Source of the DNA: Dasypus novemcinctus
Lineage: Eukaryota > Chordata > Mammalia > Cingulata > Dasypodidae
NCBI RefSeq assembly: GCF_030445035.2
Contig: NC_080673.1
Location: 38,002,365 to 38,066,364 of the forward strand
Length of the DNA stretch: 64,000 nt
Direction of reading: 5' to 3'
Below are positions 1-11,677 of this stretch, in pieces. Within the stretch, counting starts at the first letter, position 1; each line of letters opens with the position of its first letter. The translations under genes and the position numbers were made by a program. The notes under the pieces are model-generated. The model had not been told where the DNA came from and did no database searches. It was given only the letters and a program-made list of their open reading frames with translations.

Positions 1-1375
1 GGCATCAAATGATGCAGGAAATTCAAAGAAAATGAGGATCTGGCAAAGGACCCTAATGGATGCTGCCATTAGGTGGTGGAGGACCAACTGAAATGTCACA
101 AAGAGAGTAAAAGTAACCTTTCTTCTCTAGGCTCAAATGTAAAATGAGATGACAGCAATATGTCTCATTTCTCTTTTACAAGAAAAAAAAAGTTTTAGAA
201 ACCAGAATAAAAAGAAATATATAAACTGCTTTATTTCCAAACCTTAATATTTTTTGTTGAATTCAAGATCAAAAATCACCTTCTTCACCCTTGTATCCCT
301 AGCAGTAGCACAGTTCCTCCCACACGAGAGGTACTCCATGAATTTTGATTGATGGAATATATAAAGAAATAGTAATTCCTACTCTATTCCTTTCTGAATA
401 TCTCCCTTATTCCCTTTGCCTTTATCTGCATCCTTGCACTTCTTTCTAGCTCTGCAGACACAAAAGGAATTATATAGCCTGTTATGCTTTTAGAAGATGT
501 GGGCCACCCAAAAACTGTATATGCAATAAATACTCAATGGACAACTAACAATTACTGAAAAATACACATATTCTTCTAAAAATCCTTCTTTTTATTTAAA
601 AAAATATGAGGGTAATTCATTTACACAAGAAAAATAGAATAGGAATCAAGCAGACATTCTACAACTTTTATTTTAAAAAATAAAAAATAAGCCTTTACTA
701 AGCCAGACTTGCTGGTATTGCAGGTTTTAATATTTTCTTTTCCTCATAAACTGGAGGATGTTTCCCCCTGCAGGAAAATTTAGGTCATTTCACAAAGCGT
801 TATAGAAAGAACCTCTAACACAGTCATTAAAGTTGCTGGGGGAAAAGTCATTGGCCCCACCTCCTTTCAAGGCTAAGAGAAGGAAGTTTGGAGGAAGAAG
901 CCACTGAGGTGTATTTTTTTCCATATATTCTAACCAATAGGCTAAGAGTGCATGCTCATTGCTTTCTCTGTCCCCAACACCTCAAACAAAAAGAAGCATG
1001 AAATTCTCTCCAGAATAGCCATTAGTTCACTGTGTATATAAGGTTAAAGTTACAGAGCAGGAATACCTAGAGAAAATATTGATAAGGTGGGCTAGCCTAG
1101 CTTGTGACTGTTTGCTGAAAAGCTGTGAGAATCTGAGACTCATTTTATACCCAGGTTTAGTCTTCTATCTGGAAGGGAACATGTTTTTTAAATTTTGAGT
1201 CTTTTGTGGACCCCCAGAAAATTATGTTTTTAAACTAGTCCATTTCTGTGGATGTGAACCTATTGTGAAGCTTTGATTAGATTAGATAGAATTAAGGACC
1301 ATTTGATTGGATTACTCCAGTAATGCATAACACAGGATGAGTCTTTTTGAAAAGCATGTTTTATTTTTAAAGAAG
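1..1375. other. Unassigned DNA with one L2-like fragment
   Basis: No convincing gene is seen. AT-rich non-coding DNA without long open frames or a clear exon. Positions about 262-358 resemble the 3' end of an ancient L2 LINE: a 'tgtatccctagcagtagcacag' type tail leading to a 'ggtactcc...gaattttgattga' end, plus orientation. That reading is weak because the copy is short and diverged. The rest is unassigned. Confidence 0.5.
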
Positions 1376-1411
1376 ATTTATATTACATAAATGTTATATC
1401 AAAAATATATA

Positions 1412-1916
1412 GGGGGTAGGGAAGCAAATGTGGCTCAAGTGATAGGGCTTCTGCCTACCATATGGGAGGATCAGGTTTGATCCCTGGGCCTTCCTGGCGA
1501 AAAAGAAGAAGAAAAAGCATGTCCATGTGGTGAGCCAGTGCCCATGTGAGTGCCCACATGGTAAGCCGGTGCCTACACAGCAAGCTGAGTGCCCACACAG
1601 TGAGCCAGTGCCTGTGCAAGTGAGTCACACAGCAAGATGATGACGCAACAAAAGAGAGACAAAGGAGAGAGTCAAGGTGAAGTGCAGCAGAGACTGGAAA
1701 CTGAGGTGGTACAATTGACAGTGAACCTCTCTGTATATCAGGAGTCTCCAGGATCAAATCCCAGTGAATCCTAGAGGAGAACAAATGAGAAGGATAAGAG
1801 AAGACAGAAAGAAAAGTAGATACAGGAGATCACACAGCAAATGGACACAGATAACAAGAACAGCAGGGCGGGAGGAGGGAAAGGGGGAAAATAAATAACT
1901 AAATCTTTAAAATTAT
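1412..1916 (+). mobile_element. DAS-type tRNA-derived SINE, variant body
   Basis: The head carries a tRNA-like pol III promoter: an A-box-like 'gtggctcaagtgatag' near 1431 and a B-box-like 'aggtttgatccctggg' near 1471. The body differs from the common DAS copies here by several diverged 'gtgagccagtgcc' type units at 1527-1620. It rejoins them in the tail ('cacacagcaaatggacac' near 1832, then an A-rich 3' end). A minus-strand relative lies at 36694-37153. The antisense open frame across 1455-1784 follows the repeat and is not a gene. The exact ends are uncertain because the flanks are AT-rich. Confidence 0.75.
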
Positions 1917-1918
1917 AT

Positions 1919-2036
1919 ATAGGGGGTAGAGGAACAGATGTAGCTCAAGTGGTTGAGTGCCTGCATCCCATGTACAAGGTCCTGGGTTCAATACCTGATA
2001 CCTCCTGAAAAAAAAAAATATATATATATATATGTA
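1919..2036 (+). mobile_element. Short tRNA-derived SINE (DAS head only)
   Basis: About 85 bases of tRNA-like head with an A box ('tgtagctcaagtggttgag') and a B box ('tgggttcaatacc') followed directly by poly-A and a (TA)n tract at 2019-2033. It follows the preceding SINE head to tail. The two resemble each other only in the head, so these are probably two insertions into the same A-rich site rather than one dimer. Confidence 0.75.
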
Positions 2037-2939
2037 TTTATTACATTTATTACAATTGATGAACAAATATCAAAGCATTGTTATTTTAACTATGGACTAT
2101 AGTTTACATTATAGTTTACACTTTGCACCACATTATTTTATAGATTTTAACAAAATGTATAATGGCCTGTATCCATCATCGCAGTGTCTCGTAGGATAAT
2201 TCCAGTGTCTCAAAGATGCCCCATGTTACACCTGTTCTTCCCTCTCCCTCTCCTCAGAATCTCTGGTCACCACTGCCTTTATATCAATGATACAAGTTCT
2301 TCCATTATTAGATAATCATAAAAACTTGAGTCTATAGTTACATTCCCTCCTTATGTTTGTTCAATCCTCAGTCTTGAGGATTTTCAGATGGTGATGGCCA
2401 CTCTCTTTCTGATTGAGAGGGAGCTTAGATCCCATGGAGCAGATGGATGAGACTGTCTTGCTTACAGTTGTAGATACTCTCTGTTTTTTGGGATGGGTGT
2501 TGTCCATCAGCATCCTTGTGTTAGTTGTCCTGGGTGAGTCCAAGGAACTGGAGAGTAGGTATTACAACTCTGCTGAGATTCAGGGCTCAACTAGAATATG
2601 TAGAGCTGGAAGATTCAAGTCTCTGGGATGAAAATTTAGTGAATATAGCACTAATTACATATTCAAATAGAAGGGGCAGAAGAGTCATGTGTAAGGAAAC
2701 CATAAATGAGTCTTACTGTGCTACACTGGGGAGCATACATTCCAAAGTAAGATCCACAGACAGGGTGCTAAATTCCTGAGATAGTCTGCCCTGCCTATAG
2801 TGTCTAGATGAATCTAGAGCCCTCAGGAGCCCTGCTGTTTGAGGCACTGTTTACTGTGGCAGTCAATGAGATCCTGCTGAGACATGCATAAATGTAACCT
2901 CTGGAATGGCTCCCTAACTAACTCTGAAATCTCTTCACC

Positions 2940-2949
2940 ATAAAAACTC
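2940..2949. repeat. Target-site duplication of copy B, left
   Basis: The ten bases 'ataaaaactc' recur at 4148-4157. Removing 2950-4157 restores continuous copy A sequence, so this pair marks the insertion of copy B into copy A. Confidence 0.8.
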
Positions 2950-4147
2950 TTTTTTTTAATTTACTTTTTAATTTTTTAAAAAGGTACTTAGATTACATAA
3001 ATGTTACATAAAAAATATAGGGGATTCCCATATGCCCCACTCCCTAGTCCTCCCACATTTTCCCACATTAACAATAGCATTCATTAGCGTGGTACATTTA
3101 TTACAATTGATTAATACATTTTGGAGCATTGCCATAAGTGTGGATTATAGTTTACATTGTGGTTTACACTCTCTATCACACATTTTCAAAAGTTATTACA
3201 AGATATATAATGGCCTGTATCTATCATTGCAATGTCATTCTAAACAATTCCCAAGTCCCAAAAATGCCCCAAATTACACCCATTTTTCCCTCTCCCTCCC
3301 CTCAGAACCTCCAGTGGCCAATGCCTCCACATCAGTGACAAAAAGTTCTTCCATTGCTAGAATCACAATAGTCTACATTAGAATACCAGTAAGTCTACTC
3401 TAGCCCATCGTTCATTCCCCAATCCTGAGAATTCTGGATGGTGATGCCCACTCTGCCTCTAATTGAGAGGTTGCTTAGATCCCTTGGAGCAGATGGATGG
3501 GACCCTTGCTTACAGTTGCAGACTCTCTGTTCCTTAAGATGGCCATTGTCCATCATCATCTCCTTGTTAGTTGTCCTTGGTGAGTCTAATAACCTAGGGA
3601 GTAGGTGTTGTAAATCTGTTGAGAAGCAGGGTTGAAATGATACGTGGATAGGCCAAAGATTTAAGTCTCTTGAACATATACCTATCAACTCTAGTACTAA
3701 CTATAGGTTCAGACAGAAGGGGCAGAAAAGCCATATGTAGGGAAACCACAATTGAGTCCAACTCTGTCACACTGGGAAGCATAAATTCCAAAGTAGAGCC
3801 CGCTGGCAGGATGCCAAACTCCTGAGCTCTCTGCCCTGCCTGTAGTGTCTGGAAATCTCTGGAGCCCTCCTATATGAGGTAATGTTTACTTTAGCAATCA
3901 ATGAGATCCTGCTCAGACATGCTTAAGTGTAACCACTGGAAAGACCTCCCAACTCACTTTGAAGTCTCTTAGCCATATAAACTCACTTGTCTTTACGATT
4001 TACCCCTTTTGGTCAAGGTCTTTCTCCATTTGCATTGCTATTGGTGCTTACTCAGTAATCCCTCAGTGCCAGGGAGGCTCATCCCCAGGAGTCATATCCC
4101 ACACTGGGAGAAGGTAATGCATTTATATGGCTTAGAGAGAGGCCACA
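2950..4147 (-). mobile_element. 5'-truncated L1-type retroposon (3'-UTR family), copy B
   Basis: Starts at the left with poly-T (the complement of a poly-A tail), then 'gattacataaatgttac', and reads leftward. It is flanked by the 10-bp repeat 'ataaaaactc' and lies inside copy A in the same orientation. Short frames over 3032-3403, 3395-3688 and 3594-3791 are chance frames of the repeat. The poly-A tail, variable 5' truncation and target-site duplication show insertion by L1-type target-primed reverse transcription. Confidence 0.8.
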
Positions 4148-4157
4148 ATAAAAACTC
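4148..4157. repeat. Target-site duplication of copy B, right
   Basis: Exact repeat of 'ataaaaactc' at 2940-2949. Copy A resumes directly after it. Confidence 0.8.
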
Positions 4158-4809
4158 ATTTGTATTTAATATTTACCCATTTTAGCCAAGGTCTTTTTCA
4201 AAATTTATCACTAGTTGGTGCTTAGTAATAATCCCTAGGTGCCAGGGAGGCTTATCCCTGGGAGTCATGTCCAACTGTGGGGAAAGGCAGTTAGTTTATA
4301 TGCTGAGTTTGGCTAAGAGAGAGGCCACATTTGAGCAAGAAAGAGGTTTACAGGAGGTAACTCTTAGGCAATATGAATTACTAGACTTAGTTTCAATTTC
4401 ACAAGAACAAGGCTCATAAGTACAAACATCAATATCAAGGGCCTGGCATAATGGTCTATTAGAGAAAGTAGCAGGACTTCTCAGGATATGCATTAAGTTT
4501 TCTGTCAGTTATTGTGTGGTCTCCACACACCAAGGCAATGTCCCATAACCACTTGAACATATTCATATGCCATACAGGCATGTCCCAGGTACACCCCTCC
4601 CCACACATTTCCTTCATCATCAACATCCTGCACCAGTGATTCCCCCATCCCACCCTTGTGACCCTTCTGTGTTCTAAAACTTCCCCCAAAGCAAAGCCAA
4701 AAAAAAAAAAAAAAAAACCAAATAAAATAATAATACATAAAATACAAAAATTAAAGTAAAAATTAAAAATTAAGTAAAGTTTTTACAATTTTTTTTCAAT
4801 GGTTCATCA

Positions 4810-4903
4810 CTTGTAGGATCTGCTATCTTTTATGTACACTGACAATTTCTTCTGTACTTGTAGGATCTGCTATCTTTTATGTACACTGACAATTTCTTCT
4901 GTA
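4810..4903 (+). repeat. Perfect 47-bp tandem duplication
   Basis: Bases 4810-4856 and 4857-4903 are identical 47-base units in direct tandem. A single-copy, diverged, reverse-complement version of the unit is found at about 22699-22760 in copy E. The duplication is therefore private to this copy, and the lack of mismatches suggests it is recent. Confidence 0.9.
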
Positions 4904-4925
4904 TGTGCCCCCATTGTCCCAGAAT

Positions 4926-5214
4926 GAGTCTTAATTATCTTACCAGAGACCTTCATAAATTGGAATCAGTATAGCTGCAGAAACAGAAACCCCAGGAAGC
5001 TGAGAGAGAAGGTACTGGGAGCCAGAAACAGAAATAAAATGGAACCTAGAAGCTGAGAGGAGGCAACTGAAGCCAGAAGCTGAAAGCCACGAGGCTAGGG
5101 GGGGAGTGGAGATATGAATGGATGCTGCCATGTGCTTGATCACCCACAGCTACAGCTTGGAGAGATTTGGATGATTTAATAGCCTCAGAATTATAAGTCT
5201 ATAAGTTAATAAAT
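4926..5214 (+). mobile_element. Possible LTR-type (ERV-L/MaLR-like) fragment, left part
   Basis: Purine-rich sequence with repeated 'agaagctgagag' type words, ending 'ataagttaataaatcccc'. The matching continuation 'aaaaccaactcatttctgg' resumes at 6528 after an inserted repeat. A similar 3' end is seen at 41716-42003. I infer an LTR from the AATAAA-bearing 3' end. The family is not certain. Confidence 0.4.
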
Positions 5215-6526
5215 CCCCATTGTGAGTCCTACTATAGTCTCTAATAGAGTGGCAAGAATTTCTAGAGTACATAGTCAGCACATAGTCAGTGCCTAGCAAA
5301 ATAGGACAGACCAATATGCCAAGCCCTTGATATTAATACCTGTACTTATGAACCTTATTCTTGAAAAATTGAAACTTAGTCTAGTAATATATATTGCTTA
5401 AGAGTTACCTCCTGAAAACCTTCTTGTTGCTCAAATGTGGCCTCTCTCTAAGTCAAACTCAGTATATAAGCTTACTGCCTTCCCCCTGGCATGGGACATG
5501 ACTCCCAGGGATGGGTCTCCTGACCCTGAGGAATTATTACCAAGCATCTACTAGTGATACAATTTGGAAAAAGACCTTGAACAAAAGGGGAAGCATTAAA
5601 TGTAAAAGAGTTTTTACAGCTAGGATATTTCAAAATGAGTCAGGAGGTCATTCCAGAAGTTCCACTTATGCACATCTCAAGAGGCTCTCACTGACCACGA
5701 CAGTAAACAATGTCTCAAGCAGGGGTGCTCCTGAGGCCTCTAAAGACATCTAAGCACTATAGGCAGGACATACAACCCCAGGAAATCAGCACCCCATCCA
5801 TGGGCCTTACCTTGGAGTATATGATAATCTATCTCCCCAGTGTAACAGAGTTAGACTCATTTATCATTTTCCTACAAATGGCTCTTCTGCCCCTTTTATT
5901 TAAACCTATAATTAGTACTATACCTGTTAAATATGTTCCAGAGACTTAAATCTTTGGTGTTCTTATGCCAGTTGAGCCCTGAATCTTAGCAGAGTTGTAC
6001 AACTACTCTCCAGTTCAATGGACTAACCCAAGACAATTCACAAAAGGATGATGATGGACAATGCACATCCCAAAAGACAGAGAATATCTACAACTGCAAA
6101 CAAGAAAGTTTCAAGCATCTGCCCCATAGAATCTAAGCCCCCTCTCAATCGGAAACAGAGTGGGCATCATCATCCCAAAATCCTCAAGACTGAGGAATGA
6201 ACAAACCTAAGGGGGGAATGTAACTACGAGGTAAAGTAGACTTGTTATTATTCTAGTAATGGAAAAGCTTGTAACATTGATATAAAGACATAGTTACCAG
6301 AGGTCCTGAGCAGAGGGAGAAGGAAGAGTAGGTCCAACATGGGGCATGTTGGGGACATTGGAATTGCTCTGCATGATCTTGCAATGATGGATATGGACAT
6401 TTTATATTTTGTCAAGACCTATAAAACTGTGCAGTGCAGAGTGTAAACCATAATATAATCTATAGACCATGGTTAGTAGCAATGTTTCAATATTTGTTCA
6501 TCAATTTTAATAAATGTACCCCATTG
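5215..6526 (+). mobile_element. L1-type retroposon (3'-UTR family), copy C
   Basis: Plus-orientation copy of the same family as copies A and B, collinear with 22.99-24.31 kb. The eight bases 'ccccattg' lie at both ends (5215-5222 and 6519-6526) and are consistent with a target-site duplication inside the flanking LTR-like sequence. Unusually it stops at 'aataaatgta', short of the normal family 3' end, and has no poly-A tail. The frames at 5511-5753 and 5710-5949 have no coding support. Confidence 0.7.
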
Positions 6527-6594
6527 GAAAAACCAACTCATTTCTGGTATTTTGCCTTGGCATCCTTTAGCAAACTAAAATATTCATCCATCTG
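6527..6594 (+). mobile_element. Possible LTR-type fragment, right part
   Basis: The sequence 'aaccaactcatttctggtattttgcc' resembles the end of the LTR-like element at 41955-41985 and appears to continue the fragment interrupted at 5214. Family assignment is tentative. Confidence 0.35.
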
Positions 6595-7389
6595 AGTTTT
6601 ATTTGGATGTATCATACAATGTAAAGATTTAATGGCATTTATTTTCAAAATTGTTATTTTTCTTAGACATACTTGACATTTCACCTATATTACCCTATAT
6701 AGGTTTCAATCTACAGCTCACTCTCTACAAAGAATAAAATTTCAGATACTTAGTGAGTGATGGTGGAACCCAGCAACTCAGCAGAGATGATTGCCTCAAT
6801 TCAAAGACAGCAAGGGAGGTACTTCCTCAACCCCGGTCAGTCAGGGTTCAGCTCAGGTAACAAAAACTATTCTGACTATTTCAAGCAGAAAGGGATTAAT
6901 ACAGGAAACTGGGTGCTTTAAAAACTGCTGGGACAGAAATAAAAGTCAGGAACCCACCATGGTACAATTTAGATTTCAAGGCGACAGTCCCTCAGCAAAC
7001 AATTTAGAAATTAGATAGCTGCTGGTGTTGTCCTTACCACAAATGCTGCCACATTGTCTCACATCCACAAAGCCGGAGACTATACACTAGAAATTGGCAT
7101 TTGACACTGAAAATATTCAGGTCTATCCAATCTTTCTTACCAAACTGCACAGCAGTAGCAAGATGACCTACCTCATCTCCAAATTCAAAATCTCATGTGA
7201 GTAGGTCTCAGCAGAGCCTAAATCAAAAAAGAGCCATAGCTCCAAAGGAGTCTGGGAAGTAGGAGGGAATAAAGAAAGGGTAGGAATGATACTAACTGCC
7301 AATATAGCATATCTAGCATACCATCTAATCTCACAAGCCTGAAAATTAAAGTTTCTCCTGGATTCCTTCCTCTTCCCCCAACTTCTACA
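6595..7389. other. Unassigned DNA
   Basis: No gene is recognised. Short frames at 6791-7018 and 7168-7407 lack splice context or protein-like composition. Positions 6830-6930 look like an old interspersed repeat, but I cannot name it. Confidence 0.4.
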
Positions 7390-7830
7390 TCCAATCACTC
7401 CCCACACATCTTTTAAATTTATTCTCTTCCCTCTGACTCAAGGGCCACATCATGGATTAAGCTCTTATCATCTATCACTTGTATTGCTATAATGGCTCCC
7501 TAACTGGACCTCCTTCCTTAAGACTTCACTTACCATCAATTCTTCTTCTAGGCTACTCAGAAAGTGACTTTCTGAAATGCAAATATGTTCACTTAAAACA
7601 AAGCACAACTTCCTTAGCTTGGCACGTAAAACCCTTCATGATCTGAACCCTGCCTACCTCTCCAGACTTATTTCTGATTCTCCCATTCTTACTCCTTTTC
7701 CAATCCTGCAGTTTATGTTCCATCAATTTAAACTTATTTTCATTCTCTATACGTTATAGTGACTCACAATGATATCTTTGCGTATTCTAACTTTCAACCT
7801 GGAACACCTATCTTTCTCTCCTTAGAAAAC
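7390..7830 (+). repeat. Diverged ancient repeat, possibly L2-like
   Basis: Phrases such as 'ctccctaactggacctcctt' (7496) and 'cccttcatgatctgaaccctgcctac' split across 7631-7657 resemble a widespread old mammalian LINE segment. Divergence is high, and the call rests on memory of that pattern rather than an alignment. Confidence 0.35.
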
Positions 7831-8279
7831 TATTTTTCCTAGTTTCACATACCATAGTATCCAGAATTATTTACATAACACCCAAGATAATTCATCACTC
7901 ATTTTATTACAGTGATTTTATTGGGAAATTTAAAAGACCAGGGGTGGGTTCTCAATTGGAATTGGCATAAGATAGACAAGACATGCAATCCAAGGTTCAA
8001 AGATCTTTCAGTGGATGACGATCTGGTTTGCATTCCTCTCTCCAGTGTTCCTTGAATATTCCTTTTAAGCATTACCTATGTTGAAGAACATTCTAAAGAG
8101 CTCTTCCGTAATAGGTATATAGTTACATAATCAGAGCTGAGGCTCTTTATTTTAACTTTTGTGCTTTATTTATTGAGCACTGGATATTGGGGAGAACACC
8201 TGTAGTTCTTAGTTATGTCTCTGATATCAAGAAATCTAGACACTTTGACCTAGAAGAGGGTTTTATATATTACTTGGTC
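7831..8279. other. Unassigned DNA
   Basis: AT-rich, with no long frames and no recognised repeat or RNA gene. Confidence 0.4.
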
Positions 8280-8390
8280 AGTACTACCTAGTCTTGTAAA
8301 CTCCAAGAGAAAGGGAACATTTAAAAATCATCCCTGTATTTTCAACATAATTACAGTGCCAGATGCGTGAATGAATAGGTGAATAAATAT
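8280..8390 (+). repeat. L2-like 3' end fragment
   Basis: Contains the 'ctccaagagaaagggaac' to 'cagtgccagatgcgtgaatgaa' progression typical of the 3' end of L2-type LINEs ('gtgcctgg...tgaatgaa'), in diverged form. Confidence 0.4.
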
Positions 8391-8739
8391 AGAGGATATA
8401 CATATTGAATACATGAGATTCCCCAAGGATGAGGCCTTTCACATTAGGGGCAAAAGACAACTTAGAGCCTACTGCTCCTTTCTTTCTTGAGAATCATTCC
8501 TATTGCTTATTTTGAAATGTCAATTTCATGATATGAAAGAGTGAGAAGAACGTTTTAATGTGGAGAGTAACAGCTTATATAAACATTTTGGAAAACTGTG
8601 TTGGTCTGAAATATTTATGACATACTGAGCAACAGAACCACAAAATTTCCTAAGATTCTGGGCACAGACCAATCTCTGTGTTTAACACAGATACACTGGA
8701 ATTCCAATTCCAATAACTTCGATCCAGATTCTTTTAACA

Positions 8740-8880
8740 ATTTTCTGGCCACACCATGTCATATTTTACTTGTTCATGTTTATCTCCTCTACTATATTGT
8801 GATTTCCATAAGATCAGGCACCATTCATAGGATATGTTCAATAAATTATTGCTGATTTGAACCTAATTAATTCTCTTTGG
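8740..8880 (+). repeat. L2-like 3' end fragment
   Basis: Ends with 'gatcaggcaccattcatagg' followed by 'tgttcaataaattattgctga', a decayed form of the L2 3' terminus. Plus orientation. Confidence 0.5.
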
Positions 8881-11243
8881 ATCATGAGCCCTGATGATTT
8901 TCTTCCCAAGTAGTCAAAGTCATCTAGATACTGAAATAATGAAGCAACTGACTGTTTTATTTGTATTTATCTGCTAGAAACCTTTTTTTTTCTTTTGGCC
9001 TAAGAATTTGGCACAGCCAGGAGATTACTTTGTATGCTTGACTCTTGGTATATTTCTCTCCAACCTTCTATAACATTATGTCTTGGTGAAGCAGGAACTG
9101 GGGTTGAGATGCTTACAGAAAAGGAATTCAGAATTGGATTTGAATCACTAGTTCACACAGGGGCTGAGGAATGCCTTAGAAAAAAAAAATACTTCAACTT
9201 TCCATCACCAAAGTTCAGTTGTATATAAAAAAATAAGATGAACTGAGGTTGTCACAACAGAGGCTTACAAGAAAGGACTGGGTGCAACCAGATAGATAAT
9301 TCAACATAAGAGAAAAGAGTCTGTCAATAAAATTTCCTCTTCATAATAAGTAATTTGTGGTGACTATGAAAATATATTATTACTCATCAAATTTTCACCT
9401 GCTAGTTTTAGCATGCATTGATGATTCTTGCCTGGATCGATTTTTGTTCTGAAGTTTGCAAAATGGTTGTTTTTCCAACTCTACACTTTCTAATATATTA
9501 GTTGTCAGAATAGATTTCCTTCTCCCCTATTTATGATTTTTGGCAGTTAAGATGTATAAATTCCTATTTTATTCAATAAATTACTCCATTATTTAAGAAT
9601 ACTCCATTATTATTGTTATTTTATTTGATGGGCACACTGCCTCCAGAGGGAGCCCTTTAAATATCTCTTGTGTCCTTTTGACATATTGTCATTATTTTTG
9701 AACACTTCTATATCTATAGCACAAAAGATATTCCAGGCTTATCTTGTACTTTCCCTGCCCCAGACTAGGAATCAGCCATTTCTCCAATAAACCCTGGTTC
9801 ATATTACTGAGAAACGGTATTTACAAATAGACATCTGGGTGTTAGATATGCTAAGAGGATGTTATAGAGAGAGAACTGGGAACCATCATGGTTTTAAACA
9901 TATTTACATAACCACATCTAAATTTCTATTATTAAACTACAAATTTATACAGAAACTTCTAAGGAAAATGAACCACCACAGTTTACTGCTAGCCTTCCCT
10001 GCATTTCATATTAGTAACTCCCTTCTTGGACAGTGAGATACCTAACTCCCAATATCTTCAGTATATTCACTCATTTGCCCATTCCTATAAAACACAGACA
10101 GTAGGTGCAAAATCACAAATCAGTACCACTGTGTAAAACAAAACTAAGAGTTTAATGCTTTTTTCCACAGTTATCTGTCTTTACATTCAGGGTTACCTAG
10201 TCAAAGTACTGGATTCATATGGTATTTAGAAGAGTTCTTTTTTTTCCATCAGGGTGGTTAAGTTCATTTAAGATATATCAGAGTCATTTTTTTTCTATTT
10301 GTATTCTCCTTTAGGGTTTTTCCCTCAAAATGGTTCCAAATGTCAAAACGATAGAGTTTTGTCACTAACCCATCCCCAGCCCTGCCACCCCATTCCCAAC
10401 CACCTCTTTTATATAATTAATCTTACTGCTCTTCCTCTAGTAGATTCCTCAAGAGGCCTCAGAAGGATAATATTCCCTGAGTTCTTGCAAGGTGTTCTTT
10501 TCATCTTCACAAATGCTCATTTGAAGATACTTCAGTTTCATGTATTCTGTACTGTTTTTTTTTTTTGCTATATAGTCTTAGGGTTTGGGAAGAAATTTTC
10601 ATCAGCTAAAATGTTTTGAATCTCATTTGTTTTCTTTTCATAGCAGCTTTGCAAAGGAGGCTACTTTTGTCTATTCATTTCATGCATCGGATTGGCAGCT
10701 TTGTGTAGTTTATAAGTTTCCAAATACAAGAATGCCTGCTATTCTGACTATATTTCCTATAATGGATTTTTTGGGGGAGGAAGGCTCTGTGTCCCTTGTT
10801 TCTTGTGTAGTTCTTATTTGTCTTGCAGCATCCTAAATTTCCCCTTTTGGTTTTTTTCCCTTCACCACCCAGAATCCAAAGGGCACCACCCTCTTCCTTT
10901 TGATCCTCTTTTCACCTGTCCACAAGTGCCATCTTGAGTCTCTACAACTTTAAATCCTTTAGTCACTGACATATCTATCGGGATTTTTTCAGTATTTTCA
11001 AAGTTAGGGTAGAATTTGTTAGCTAACCCTTATACCCTCTACTCTTGTTTCCATCTCTCAGCAGTTTTTTCCAGATCCATCAAGATACCACTTGCTCTCC
11101 ATAAAGGCTTGCAGCAAGACCTCAAAAAATAACTCTGCTGGAATTTGGTGTGGGTGTCCATGTGTGTATGTGTGTATATTTTTTTACTTACAAGTAATAT
11201 GATAATAGATGTGTCCTCCATCTTATTGTTAAGGTATAGTGCA
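8881..11243. other. Unassigned non-coding DNA
   Basis: No supported gene. Frames at 9034-9228, 9839-10036, 10299-10619 and 10585-10836 were examined. They are short and low in complexity, with no splice signals or recognisable domains. Short T- and A-rich tracts occur (for example at 10557-10566). Nothing else stands out. Confidence 0.5.
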
Positions 11244-11677
11244 AATCATGTGTGGTTTTTGTTTTTGTTTTTATTTCTCTTCCCTTCCCCTCCCGCTGCC
11301 CCAGTTGTCTGTTCTCTGTGTCTATTTGCTGCGTGATCTTCTTTGTCTACTTCTGTTGTTGTCAGTGCCATGGGAATCTGTATTTCTTTTTGTTGCATCA
11401 TCTTGTTGTGTCAGCTCTCTGTGTGTGCAGCACCATTCCTGGGCAGGCTGAACTTTCTTTTGCACTGGGCGCTCTTTATGGGGCACACTCCTTGTGCGTG
11501 GAACTCCCTTATGCAGGGACACCCCTGTGTGGCAGGGCACTCCTTGCATGCATCAGCACAGCACATGGGCCAGCTCCACACGGGTCAAGGAGGCCCGGGG
11601 TTTGAACCAGGGACCTCCCATGTGGTAAACGGACGCCCTAACCACTGGGCCAAGTCTGTTTCCCAATCATGTGTGGT
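11244..11677 (-). mobile_element. DAS-SINE (long form) with 13-bp target-site duplication
   Basis: Minus-strand DAS-SINE body 11257-11664. The tRNA-like head is at the right ('gggcgtccg' complement near 11633, B box complement 'ggtttgaaccaggg' near 11600) and the tail is at the left. It is flanked by exact 13-base repeats 'aatcatgtgtggt' at 11244-11256 and 11665-11677. Plus-strand frames across it, including 11252-11605 and 11343-11741, recur in other DAS copies and are repeat artefacts. Confidence 0.93.

Larger units (their letters stand above)
1376..4925 (-). mobile_element. 5'-truncated L1-type retroposon (3'-UTR family), copy A, interrupted
   Basis: The 3' end lies at the left (the 'ttacataaatgttatatc' tail near 1382) and the element reads leftward. 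Its body is shared with at least six other segments of this window, including the 3' UTR that follows an L1 ORF2 remnant at 21.9-22.7 kb. I therefore infer that it is the 3' UTR of a xenarthran L1 subfamily rather than an independent gene. Two DAS-type SINEs sit in its 3' end (1412-2036) and copy B sits at 2950-4147, with the same 10-bp sequence on both sides. An A-rich internal tract lies at 4700-4797 and a perfect tandem duplication at 4810-4903. The right boundary is approximate. No coding capacity remains. Confidence 0.7.

Noticed and set aside
1919..2000. tRNA gene
   Set aside because: It has A- and B-box-like motifs but no complete cloverleaf, and it ends in poly-A. It is a tRNA-derived SINE head, like those at 25722 and 25860.
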